A DNA stretch of 7,679 nucleotides from an uncultured Bacilli bacterium (GTDB lineage: Bacteria; Bacillota_I; Bacilli_A; RF39; UBA660): positions 1 to 7,679 of the forward strand of contig CAKPLX010000055.1 in NCBI GenBank assembly GCA_934167785.1. The letters are read 5' to 3'. The notes below the pieces were generated by a model, which had not been told where the DNA came from, ran no database searches, and saw only the letters and a list, made by a program, of their open reading frames with translations. Shown piece after piece: positions 1 through 7,071 of the stretch; positions within the stretch are counted from its first letter, which is position 1; each line of letters starts with the position of its first letter. The position numbers and the translations under genes are program-made.

Positions 1-453
1 CCAAACGAAATTTTAGAAAGTTTGAAATTGGATTTACATATCGAAAATTCAGAAAGAAATTTTTGTTGTAGTATATTAGAAAGTAGAGTGGAGTTTGAAC
101 ATAAAAATTTAACTAAAATTCATGTTAAATATAATGATTTAGAATATTCAAATAAAATTTTGAAAAAGTTAGAAGAAAAATATAATGGCTGTATAAATGC
201 ATATTTAGTTAGTGGTAATTCTATAGAAATAATATCTAAAAATGCTAATAAATCTAAAGCAATAAAATTATTATCAAAAGAAATTGAAATTGGGAAAGGA
301 GAAATTTATACAATAGGTGATGGCTATAGCGATATTGAAATGATAAAAGATTATAATGGTTATGCTATGAAAGAATCTGTTGATGGACTTAAAAATGTTG
401 CTTTGGAAGAAATAGACAGTGTAAGTGACTTAATAAGAAAAATAGAAGGGTAA
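1..453 (+). CDS. HAD superfamily (Cof-like, IIB) phosphatase, C-terminal part
   Basis: This is the C-terminal 150 codons of a haloacid-dehalogenase phosphatase. The frame is open from the first base, so the gene begins upstream; the in-frame TTG at 22 has no SD and is not a credible start. Visible motifs are HAD motif III, a lysine at 250-252 in the context NKSKAI, and motif IV at 316-342 (GDGYSDIEM), whose two aspartates coordinate Mg2+. The AMKES stretch after motif IV is typical of Cof-type enzymes, where it reads as an AM-N-A element. The catalytic DxD motif I and most of the cap domain are outside the window, so activity cannot be confirmed. Family members are cytosolic and dephosphorylate sugar phosphates, nucleotides or cofactors such as FMN or PLP; the substrate cannot be predicted here. 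The MFS gene starts 5 bases after the stop, so the two are probably co-transcribed. The family assignment is firm; the role is unknown. Confidence 0.88.
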   Translation, partial: PNEILESLKLDLHIENSERNFCCSILESRVEFEHKNLTKIHVKYNDLEYSNKILKKLEEKYNGCINAYLVSGNSIEIISKNANKSKAIKLLSKEIEIGKGEIYTIGDGYSDIEMIKDYNGYAMKESVDGLKNVALEEIDSVSDLIRKIEG

Positions 454-458
454 CAATA

Positions 459-1664
459 ATGAAAGAAAAAATGAAAATAAAATCAGAATCTAATATAATA
501 ATAGCAATAGATGCACTAAAGAAAATAATGACTATATTTTTAGGTCCTTTTTTAACAGCATATTTTATAAAAACATCTAATGAAAGTATGGTAGATTTAT
601 CTATATATTATATATTCTCATATTTGTTACTAGGAGTAGGTACATTCATTGTAGCTAGTATAGTAAAAAATAAATTTAGAATAGGAATGTTTAGAGTAGG
701 CGTAGTATTTAATTTTATTTATATAATGGCAATTGTTCTATTAAGAGAAAAAGTAGTAGAAAATTTATGGCTTATTTCTATTTTGTATGGTATATCACAA
801 AGTACATATTGGTTTCCATATAATCTATTTGTAATAAATAAGGTAGAAAATTCTGAAAGGACAAGTTATACAGTAAAAAGGAAGTTAATTGTATCTTCAA
901 TAGGAATTTTGTTTCCTATAATATTAGGAACAGCAATTACAATAACAAATTTCGAATTGACTGCAATTGTTATTTTAGTAATTTCTGTAGTACAAATAAT
1001 TTTATCTTTTATGTTTACACCAGATAATAGTGTAAGCAAATTAAAAAAATACAACATGGTGGAAACTTGGAATAAAATTAAGAAAAATAAACAAATAAAG
1101 AAAATATTTTTAGTTGAATTTTTAATAGGATTTAGTGTGAGTGATGGAGCTTTAGGAACATTAATCACAATATTAATTTTTAATGCATTTAAAACAGATA
1201 TGAATTTAGGCATTATAACATCAATCTCAACAATACTTTCAATGGGTGCTATCAAATTATATGAAAAAAACTTTAAAAATAAATCAGATAAAAAAATATT
1301 GATATTTTCAAGTATTATACCTGTCATATCAGTTTTAGCTTTATTATTTAGTACGAATAATGTAACAATTATAATTTATAATTTATGTTATGAAATATTT
1401 GTACATGGAATATTAGAACTTAATAGATCAATTCGTTTATTTAACATATCTGATAGCAGTATAATAAAAAATGAAGATCAAACTGAATTTTTTTCTATTA
1501 GAGAAGGCATTTTAAATTTTGGAAGAATATTAAGCTATTCAATTTTATTATTTGCAGGAATAAGTGGAAGTACAATGATGCTTAATATTGCTTTAATTGT
1601 TTTAACATTATCTATTTTGATTATGGGATTTGTATTAAAAGATATAGAAAAATTTGAAAAATAA
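459..1664 (+). CDS. MFS-like permease, 12 predicted transmembrane helices
   Basis: A 401-residue integral membrane protein, the usual length for a major facilitator permease. By eye there are 12 hydrophobic segments, near residues 18-38, 46-69, 75-95, 101-123, 142-160, 165-186, 214-240, 248-266, 279-297, 300-320, 350-368 and 373-393. A lysine-rich loop (about 187-213) separates the two six-helix halves, as expected for MFS with both ends in the cytosol. A short basic stretch after helix 2 (KNKFR, 70-74) sits where the MFS loop 2-3 motif lies, but the classic GxxxDRxGRR motif is not preserved, so the subfamily and substrate are not recognisable. The ATG at 459 follows AAGGG (446-450) with an 8-base gap; an in-frame ATG at 471 is an alternative start with no better SD. 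It lies 5 bases after the HAD gene and 18 bases before the ABC exporter. It probably moves a small molecule by a secondary mechanism; efflux is a guess. Confidence 0.72.
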   Translation: MKEKMKIKSESNIIIAIDALKKIMTIFLGPFLTAYFIKTSNESMVDLSIYYIFSYLLLGVGTFIVASIVKNKFRIGMFRVGVVFNFIYIMAIVLLREKVVENLWLISILYGISQSTYWFPYNLFVINKVENSERTSYTVKRKLIVSSIGILFPIILGTAITITNFELTAIVILVISVVQIILSFMFTPDNSVSKLKKYNMVETWNKIKKNKQIKKIFLVEFLIGFSVSDGALGTLITILIFNAFKTDMNLGIITSISTILSMGAIKLYEKNFKNKSDKKILIFSSIIPVISVLALLFSTNNVTIIIYNLCYEIFVHGILELNRSIRLFNISDSSIIKNEDQTEFFSIREGILNFGRILSYSILLFAGISGSTMMLNIALIVLTLSILIMGFVLKDIEKFEK

Positions 1665-1672
1665 AAAAAGTT

Positions 1673-1677
1673 GGAGG
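1673..1677 (+). promoter_or_regulatory. SD that fixes the ABC exporter start at 1683
   Basis: GGAGG lies 5 bases before the ATG at 1683. An in-frame TTG at 1671 would add four residues (MEEY), but it overlaps this SD and has no SD of its own, so the ATG is the start. Confidence 0.85.
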
Positions 1678-1682
1678 AATAT

Positions 1683-3413
1683 ATGAATCAAAAATTTAAC
1701 TTTATAGATGCAGTAAAAACTTTATTTAAATATTCAAAAAATAATAAAAAACTTTATATAAAATCAGTAATTTTTATGATTTTATTTACAATATCAGAAA
1801 TGTTATATAAAACATTTATATCTGAATTTTTAGCTAATATGGTAAGCAAAGAATTTGATATAGCATTTAACTTAATATTATTCTGTGCATTCTTTAGAAT
1901 TTTCGGAATAACTTTTTGCCATAATAAATATAGAAAATGTAGTATTATTGTTGGTGAAAAAATAAGTGCAGATTTACAAGAAAAATTATATAAAAAAATA
2001 ATGACCGTATCTTCAAATGGATTCAAAAAAATAGGAACTGGAAAGATACTAACAATTATAAAATCATGTGAAAGCAGTATGGTTAAAATCATAAATAGTT
2101 TATTGCAAGAATCAGCATATGTTTTTACTTCAATTGTAATGCTTATTACAATTTATATTATTGACTATAAGCTAGCACTTGGTATCACATTAATATGTGG
2201 TATTAGTTTATATTTGTTTAAATTTGAATTGACAAAATCAAAAGACTTGTTAGAAGATGAATATAAAACAACAGATGAATACACTAAACTCATCTCTGAA
2301 ACCAGCAAAGGAATAAATGATATAAAAGCATTAAATTTTGAAGAAAAATGCAATAATATATTTTATAATAATATTGAAAAATTAAAGAAGACAAGAACTC
2401 ATAGAAGATTGCTAGGAAAAACAATTAACACTACAAAATGGACAATTAGGACAATAATTGAATCTTTATTATTAATGTATATACTTAAAATGATACAATT
2501 AAATATTTATTCAACAGAACTTGCAATGCTACTTGTAACATATATGGATAATATAATAGCTGATGTGTTTCATAGAATAATAGAACACGATTTTGAAATA
2601 GCCGAATTTACTGCTAATGTAAAAAGAGTTAAAGACATACTTGAAACTGATGATATAGAAGAATTTGGAAAAGATAGTTGTAAAATAGAAGGTGAAATAA
2701 ATATAAAACATTTAACATTCAAGTATGATTCATCAAAAAATAATATTTTAGATGATATAAATATCGCCATAAAGCCACATACACAAAATGCAATTGTTGG
2801 ATTAAGTGGTGTAGGAAAAACAACTATATTTAAATTATTAACCAAGGAATTAACTAATTATAAAGGAAAAATTGAATTTGATGGAATTGAAATTAACAAC
2901 TTTGACAAGGAAAGTTTTAGAAAAGCAATTTCAATAGTAAATCAAGAACCGATTTTGTTTAATATGTCTATAAAAGAGAATTTATTAATGGCAAATGAAA
3001 ATGCAACAGATAAAGAAATTATAAATGCGTGTAAACTTGCTAATATAGATTCATACATAGAAGAATTACCAAATAGATATGATGAAATAATAACAGAAAA
3101 TAGTACTAATTTTTCGGTTGGTCAAAAACAGAGATTAGCTATTGCAAGAGCAATTTTAAGAAATACACCTATAATCTTGTTTGATGAAGCAACATCAGCA
3201 TTAGACAATTACAGTAAAAACAAAATAAAAGAAACTATGAAAAAATTATCTCTAAATAAGACAATATTAATAATTTCACATACTCTAGATTTTGTGAAGG
3301 ATTGTGATAATATAATTTATATTGAAAATGGACAAATATTAGAAGATGGAGATCATAATACTTTAATTGATAGAAAAGGTAAATATTATGAATTAATAAA
3401 TAATAGTATTTAA
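1683..3413 (+). CDS. ABC exporter half-transporter, fused permease and ATPase
   Basis: A 576-residue type IV (MsbA-like) ABC exporter half-transporter, normal in length. The membrane domain covers about residues 25-300, with helices near 29-50, 61-80, 143-160, 163-181, 253-271 and 277-298. The ATPase domain covers about 338-576. It has an A-loop Tyr348, Walker A GLSGVGKTT (373-381), Q-loop Gln421, signature FSVGQ (477-481), Walker B IILFDE (497-502) with catalytic Glu502, D-loop SALD (505-508) and switch His533. Hydrolysis is therefore plausible. Two oddities: the signature is FSVGQ rather than LSGGQ, and the stretch before it (TENST) lacks the usual GERG-type X-loop that couples to the membrane domain. 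No N-terminal C39 peptidase domain is present, so it is not a bacteriocin-processing transporter. No partner half-transporter is visible, so it is either a homodimer or pairs with a product from elsewhere. The gene ends in tandem TAA TAA. Substrate unknown; the operon context with HAD and MFS genes is inferred from the short gaps. Confidence 0.92.
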   Translation: MNQKFNFIDAVKTLFKYSKNNKKLYIKSVIFMILFTISEMLYKTFISEFLANMVSKEFDIAFNLILFCAFFRIFGITFCHNKYRKCSIIVGEKISADLQEKLYKKIMTVSSNGFKKIGTGKILTIIKSCESSMVKIINSLLQESAYVFTSIVMLITIYIIDYKLALGITLICGISLYLFKFELTKSKDLLEDEYKTTDEYTKLISETSKGINDIKALNFEEKCNNIFYNNIEKLKKTRTHRRLLGKTINTTKWTIRTIIESLLLMYILKMIQLNIYSTELAMLLVTYMDNIIADVFHRIIEHDFEIAEFTANVKRVKDILETDDIEEFGKDSCKIEGEINIKHLTFKYDSSKNNILDDINIAIKPHTQNAIVGLSGVGKTTIFKLLTKELTNYKGKIEFDGIEINNFDKESFRKAISIVNQEPILFNMSIKENLLMANENATDKEIINACKLANIDSYIEELPNRYDEIITENSTNFSVGQKQRLAIARAILRNTPIILFDEATSALDNYSKNKIKETMKKLSLNKTILIISHTLDFVKDCDNIIYIENGQILEDGDHNTLIDRKGKYYELINNSI

Positions 3414-3467
3414 TAAGCGAGAAGATTCTTAAAAGTAAAAGAAAAATTATAAAAAAGTGTATTGATT

Positions 3468-3479
3468 TAATTGTAATTA
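3468..3479 (+). repeat. Short inverted repeat in the only sizeable gap
   Basis: TAATT and AATTA form a perfect inverted repeat around a 2-base centre, 16 bases before the start at 3496. It lies downstream of a weak -10-like TATAAA at 3448-3453 that has only a poor -35 (TTCTTA, 3426-3431). It could be an operator for the ABC-2 operon, but such palindromes arise by chance easily in sequence this AT-rich. The rest of the gap 3414-3495 shows no gene and no terminator. Confidence 0.15.
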
Positions 3480-3495
3480 GAAAAAAGGAGAAAAA

Positions 3496-4494
3496 ATGGC
3501 AATTATAGAAGTAAAAAATTTAGTGAAAAAATATAAAATTATAGAAAAACAAGATGGACTAAAAGGTTATCTAAAAAATTTAATTAAACCCCAATACAAA
3601 GAATTTACAGCAGTAAATAATATAAATTTTAATATTAATGAAGGAGAATTAGTAGGTTACATAGGAGAAAATGGAGCAGGAAAATCAACAACAATAAAAA
3701 TGCTCACAGGACTATTAACACCAACCTCTGGACAAGTTGTAGTAAACGGAATTGTACCAAATGAAAAAAGAATAGAAAACAACAAAAATATAGGTGCAGT
3801 TTTTGGACAAAAAACACAACTATGGTGGGACTTGCCTGTAATTGAATCTTTTAGACTAATTAAGAAAATGTATAAAATTCCAGAAAATGAATATAGAAAA
3901 AATTTAAAACAATTCACTGAATTATTACAATTAGAAGATTTATTAGAAAAACAAGTGAAAAATTTAAGTTTGGGACAAAAAATGAGATGCGAAATTGCAG
4001 CAACATTTTTGCATAATCCAAAAATAGTTTATTTAGATGAACCAACAATTGGATTGGATGTTTTAGTAAAAGAAAATATAAGAAAATTTATTAAAGATAT
4101 AAATAAAGAAAAAAATACAACAGTAATACTTACAACACATGATTTAAAGGACATTGAAGATGTATGTGATAGAATAATATTATTAGATAAAGGTCAAATT
4201 ATCTTTGATGGAGAAAAACAAAAATTTAAAGATACATATGGAAATAGTGTTTCAGCCGAAATCATTTTAAAAAACAAAAAAACAAGTATAACTGAAAAAC
4301 TATATGATGAAGATTTTGAAATTGTAGAAGAAAACGAAAAAAATATAAAAATAAAATTTGACCATAATAGAATGACAATTGTAAAAATAGTAGAAATGAT
4401 TTCAAAATATGGAGATATAGTAGATATTCATATGAAAGAAGCAGAATTAGAAGATATATTAAAAGAAATATATAGAGGAGTAAAAATATGTTAG
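3496..4494 (+). CDS. ABC-2 transporter ATPase, COG4586 type
   Basis: A 332-residue stand-alone ATP-binding subunit that powers the two permeases encoded directly downstream. It carries Walker A GENGAGKST (57-65), Q-loop at Gln105 in the context GQKTQLWWDLP, signature LSLGQ (157-161), Walker B IVYLDE (177-182), D-loop GLD (186-188) and switch His215. The W-W-D-L-P sequence after the Q-loop and the long N-terminal insertion (about 17-36, with the KGYLKNLIKP stretch) are characteristic of the COG4586 group that pairs with DUF990-like permeases. A C-terminal extension of about 90 residues (from 245) follows the core cassette; such tails may regulate or dimerise. The ATG has a strong AAGGAG (3485-3490) 5 bases upstream. 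The stop TAG overlaps the next start by 7 bases. All catalytic residues are present, so it should be an active peripheral membrane ATPase. The substrate is unknown; homologous three-part systems are commonly taken to be exporters, and I recall a cyanobacterial one linked to viologen export. Confidence 0.94.
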   Translation: MAIIEVKNLVKKYKIIEKQDGLKGYLKNLIKPQYKEFTAVNNINFNINEGELVGYIGENGAGKSTTIKMLTGLLTPTSGQVVVNGIVPNEKRIENNKNIGAVFGQKTQLWWDLPVIESFRLIKKMYKIPENEYRKNLKQFTELLQLEDLLEKQVKNLSLGQKMRCEIAATFLHNPKIVYLDEPTIGLDVLVKENIRKFIKDINKEKNTTVILTTHDLKDIEDVCDRIILLDKGQIIFDGEKQKFKDTYGNSVSAEIILKNKKTSITEKLYDEDFEIVEENEKNIKIKFDHNRMTIVKIVEMISKYGDIVDIHMKEAELEDILKEIYRGVKIC

Positions 4495-5279
4495 AAACAT
4501 GGTTAGCGTTAGCACGAGTACATTTTAAACAATATTCTATTTATAAATCAAATTTCTTTTTATGGACATTAAACAGAATAGTTGAAGTAGTTGTTTATGT
4601 TTTTATATGGCAAGCAATATATTATCAAACAGGAAATGCTGGTGGCTATAGTCTAGAATATATGGTTACATATTATATTTTAGTTATTTCAATAAAAGCA
4701 ATAGCAACATGGGGAATAAACGAAGATATTGCAAAGTCAATTAGAAAAGGTCAACTAAATAAAGAATTACTAAGTCCAATATCATATTTTAAATATTGTT
4801 TTGGATTATATATGGGAGAAATTGGATATGCAATTCCAATCTCAATAGCTACATTTGTAATATGCTCAATTTTTTGGAGTGTACAACTTCCAGTAAGTTT
4901 TATAAATTTTTTATTATTTATATTTGTAATAATACTTATACTTCCAATATCATTTTTTATACAAATGATAGTTGGAACAATTGGATTTTACACAAACTCA
5001 ATATGGGGAATGCAAATTTTAAGACAATCAACTATATCAATTTTTTCTGGATTAATAGCACCACTTACATTATTTCCAGAATGGTTTCAAAAAATTGCAA
5101 ATATACTTCCATTCAAAGAATTTATATATACTCCTATAAATATTTATTTAGGAAATATTTCTTTAAACGAAATAGGTTTTATAATATTAAAATTAATAGC
5201 ATGGTCATTAATTTTATATGTAATATCAAAAGCATTTTTTAATTATTCAGTAAAGAAAATAACAATAAATGGAGGATAA
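4488..5279 (+). CDS. ABC-2 permease, COG4587 type
   Basis: A 263-residue membrane subunit with about six hydrophobic helices (roughly 24-45, 57-75, 105-130, 138-163, 172-192, 229-252). Family-like features are a short basic cytosolic stretch after helix 2 with SIRKGQLNKELLSP (84-97), which probably contacts the ATPase, and a FSGLIAPLTLFPEWF region (186-200) followed by LPFKEF (207-212), a pattern shared by ABC2_membrane_6/DUF990-like permeases. The start ATG lies inside the end of the ATPase gene (ATGTTAG overlap) with a GAGGAG SD at 4475-4480, so translation is probably coupled. The next gene's SD lies within its last codons. It is expected to form a heterodimer with the following permease and make the translocation path. 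The cargo cannot be read from the sequence. Confidence 0.9.
   Translation: MLETWLALARVHFKQYSIYKSNFFLWTLNRIVEVVVYVFIWQAIYYQTGNAGGYSLEYMVTYYILVISIKAIATWGINEDIAKSIRKGQLNKELLSPISYFKYCFGLYMGEIGYAIPISIATFVICSIFWSVQLPVSFINFLLFIFVIILILPISFFIQMIVGTIGFYTNSIWGMQILRQSTISIFSGLIAPLTLFPEWFQKIANILPFKEFIYTPINIYLGNISLNEIGFIILKLIAWSLILYVISKAFFNYSVKKITINGG
5271..5275 (+). promoter_or_regulatory. SD that fixes the second permease start at 5281
   Basis: GGAGG lies 5 bases before the ATG at 5281, inside the final Gly-Gly codons of the preceding permease. An in-frame ATG at 5269 would overlap this SD and has only AT-rich sequence upstream, so 5281 is preferred. The arrangement implies that ribosomes finishing the upstream gene restart here. 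Confidence 0.82.
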
Positions 5280-5280
5280 A

Positions 5281-6075
5281 ATGAAAAAAGTATTTGACAA
5301 TATTAAATTATACTTATCATTTTTTGTAGCATCTTTAAAAGAACTACTAATATATAGAATCGATTGTTTAACAGGTATAATTTCACAAATAGTCACTCAA
5401 GCAGTAGAAGTTATATTCATTTGGATTACATTTCAAAATACAGATAATTTAGCAGGCTGGAATTTTAAACAAGTCCTTTTATTATATGGAACAACATTAA
5501 TATCAAATGGAATTTTAGACTTATGTTTTGACGCATTATATGATATAGGACCAAAATATATTAGAGATGGAGAATTTGATAAAATTTTGTTAAGACCAGT
5601 TCATCCGTTAATTTCAATAATTGGAAATTCAAAGGCTTTTACTGCTATTGGATATTTTGGATTAGGATTATTTATAACAATAAAAATGTTAATAGAGTTA
5701 TCTATTCCGATAACATTTTTATTGATATTGAAAATAGTGGCATTTAGTATTATGGGAGCTGCAATTATGGGAGCTATATTAACAATATTTAGTATTTCAT
5801 CATTTTGGACATACAAGTCTAATGAAGTAATATGGACATTTTATGGAATACATACATTTGCACAATATCCAATTGATATATATAATGGATTTATAAAAAT
5901 ACTAATAACAGTAATTTTACCATTTGCATTTGTTGCATATTATCCAACAATGAATTATTTAGGAATGGATAAATACATGATTTATTTATCTCCAGTTGTA
6001 ATGATAATTTTATGGATAATAGCAATTAGAGTTTGGAATTGGGCATTAAATAAATATAGAAGTACAGGAACTTAA
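5281..6075 (+). CDS. ABC-2 permease, COG3694 type
   Basis: A 264-residue membrane subunit, the second and different permease of the ABC-2 transporter. It has about six hydrophobic segments (near 28-51, 64-84, 115-137, 145-175, 205-222, 233-252). It shows the cytosolic YIRDGEFDKILLRPVHPL element (93-110), equivalent to the basic ATPase-contact loop of its partner, and a family-typical block from AQYPIDIY (194-201) through LPFAFVAYYPTMNYLG (213-228). Both are characteristic of the COG3694 permease that always travels with COG4586 and COG4587 partners. The reading frame starts 1 base after the upstream stop. A 12-base direct repeat (5749-5760 and 5764-5775) encodes the tandem IMGA within helix 4 and is probably just local duplication in a helix. 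After the stop there is no terminator, so read-through into the peptidase gene is possible. Confidence 0.9.
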   Translation: MKKVFDNIKLYLSFFVASLKELLIYRIDCLTGIISQIVTQAVEVIFIWITFQNTDNLAGWNFKQVLLLYGTTLISNGILDLCFDALYDIGPKYIRDGEFDKILLRPVHPLISIIGNSKAFTAIGYFGLGLFITIKMLIELSIPITFLLILKIVAFSIMGAAIMGAILTIFSISSFWTYKSNEVIWTFYGIHTFAQYPIDIYNGFIKILITVILPFAFVAYYPTMNYLGMDKYMIYLSPVVMIILWIIAIRVWNWALNKYRSTGT

Positions 6076-6122
6076 AAAATCTCCCTAAAAAATATACTGT
6101 TAAAAATGTTGGAGGAAAAACT

Positions 6123-7037
6123 ATGTTAGCAAACAAATTAAATTATGGAGATACCATTGGAGTAGTAGGAGTATCAAACAGTTTATTTTTAAATAATAAA
6201 TATAACAACTTTATCAGAGCAAAGCAATTCATTGAAAACAAAAATTTTAAAATAAAATTTGGAAAATATGTAGAAGAAGACTATTATGGCTCTTGCGGAA
6301 CAAAAGAACAAAAAGCAGAAGATTTTATGAAAATGTTTCTTGATGATGAAGTAAAAGCAATTATATGTCTAGAAGGTGGACAAACTTGTAATACATTCTT
6401 AGATTTGTTAGATTATGAAGAAATAAAAAAACACCCTAAAATTTTAGTAGGTTATAGTGATATAACAGTATTACTTCAAGCAATTTATGAAAAAACAGGA
6501 TTAACCACATTTAGTGGACCAGATTTTATATCATTTGGAGAACCAAAAGCAGAAGAACAATATAGAATATTTGAAGATGCTTTTATAAATAAAAGACTAG
6601 ACAAATTTAATAATGAAAATAATAAAATTATAAGAAATGGAAATACATCAGGAAAAATTATTGGAACAAATTTAGGCTGTATGATGTATTTGCTTGGAAC
6701 AGAATATTTACCAAATATAAACAATAATATTTTGTTTATCGAAAGTTATAAAACATCACCAAATGAATGTCAAAGAAGATTTGCACATTTAAAACAATAT
6801 GGCATATTTGATAAAATAAATGGAGTTGTAATTGGTTATAATTATGCTTTACAAAAAGATGGAAATACATATCCTCAAATGGAAGATATATTACTTGAAT
6901 ATACAAAAGAATATAAATTTCCAATTATTAAATGTGATAGCTTTGGACATAAAATTGTTAATAGCATAATTCCAATTGGAGGAAAAGTAAAAATAGAAAA
7001 TGGTAAAGTAATGATAGAGGATGAATTTTTAAAATAA
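6123..7037 (+). CDS. S66-family serine peptidase (LD-carboxypeptidase/MccF-like)
   Basis: A 304-residue cytosolic protein with no signal peptide or membrane segment. The S66 catalytic triad is complete: nucleophile Ser112 in GYSDIT (110-115), Glu207 in ILFIES (203-208) and His276 in FGHKI (274-278). The family GG element lies at 85-86, and the SGP after the nucleophile helix is at 131-133. Two functions are known in this family. LdcA enzymes remove the terminal D-alanine from L,D-tetrapeptides during peptidoglycan recycling; MccF enzymes cleave microcin C-type peptidyl-nucleotides and give immunity. The length matches LdcA. The TGLTTFSGP and LLGTEYLPN stretches feel MccF-like, but the protein has no tryptophan at all, so the stacking Trp described for MccF is absent. 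I call the family firmly and leave the substrate open. GGAGG at 6111-6115 gives a clear start. The 47-base gap after the transporter includes a -10-like TATACT (6093-6098) without a good -35, so it may be either the operon end gene or separately transcribed. Confidence 0.9.
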   Translation: MLANKLNYGDTIGVVGVSNSLFLNNKYNNFIRAKQFIENKNFKIKFGKYVEEDYYGSCGTKEQKAEDFMKMFLDDEVKAIICLEGGQTCNTFLDLLDYEEIKKHPKILVGYSDITVLLQAIYEKTGLTTFSGPDFISFGEPKAEEQYRIFEDAFINKRLDKFNNENNKIIRNGNTSGKIIGTNLGCMMYLLGTEYLPNINNNILFIESYKTSPNECQRRFAHLKQYGIFDKINGVVIGYNYALQKDGNTYPQMEDILLEYTKEYKFPIIKCDSFGHKIVNSIIPIGGKVKIENGKVMIEDEFLK

Positions 7038-7071
7038 TTTTTTAGTTAGAAATAAGGGAGGAAAAGTAAAA

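Noticed and set aside
866..1327. A 153-codon open frame on the minus strand inside the MFS gene, and similar minus-strand frames elsewhere
   Set aside because: Membrane-protein genes give hydrophobic antisense frames in AT-rich DNA. No SD, no recognisable domain, and each overlaps a well-supported + strand gene.
1683..3413. Bacteriocin processing exporter
   Set aside because: There is no N-terminal C39 cysteine peptidase domain, and I found no double-glycine leader peptide gene in the gaps.
3421..3430. Small hairpin AAGA/TCTT after the ABC exporter stop as a terminator
   Set aside because: The stem is only four base pairs with almost no loop and no following run of T, so it is not a credible intrinsic terminator.
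4796..5242. A 148-codon open frame on the + strand inside the first ABC-2 permease gene
   Set aside because: It is rich in Ile, Tyr, Asn and Cys in a pattern expected from an out-of-frame reading of an AT-rich gene, has no SD, and lies wholly inside a gene with clear family features.
5749..5775. 12-base direct repeat as a mobile-element or recombination site
   Set aside because: The repeat is in frame, 15 bases apart, and encodes a repeated IMGA in a transmembrane helix; no matching ends or insertion features flank it.
6081..6115. CTCC (6081-6084) pairing with the GGAG of the peptidase SD as a riboswitch-like switch
   Set aside because: Only four pairs over a 26-base AT-rich loop, with no conserved aptamer-like structure; too weak to claim.
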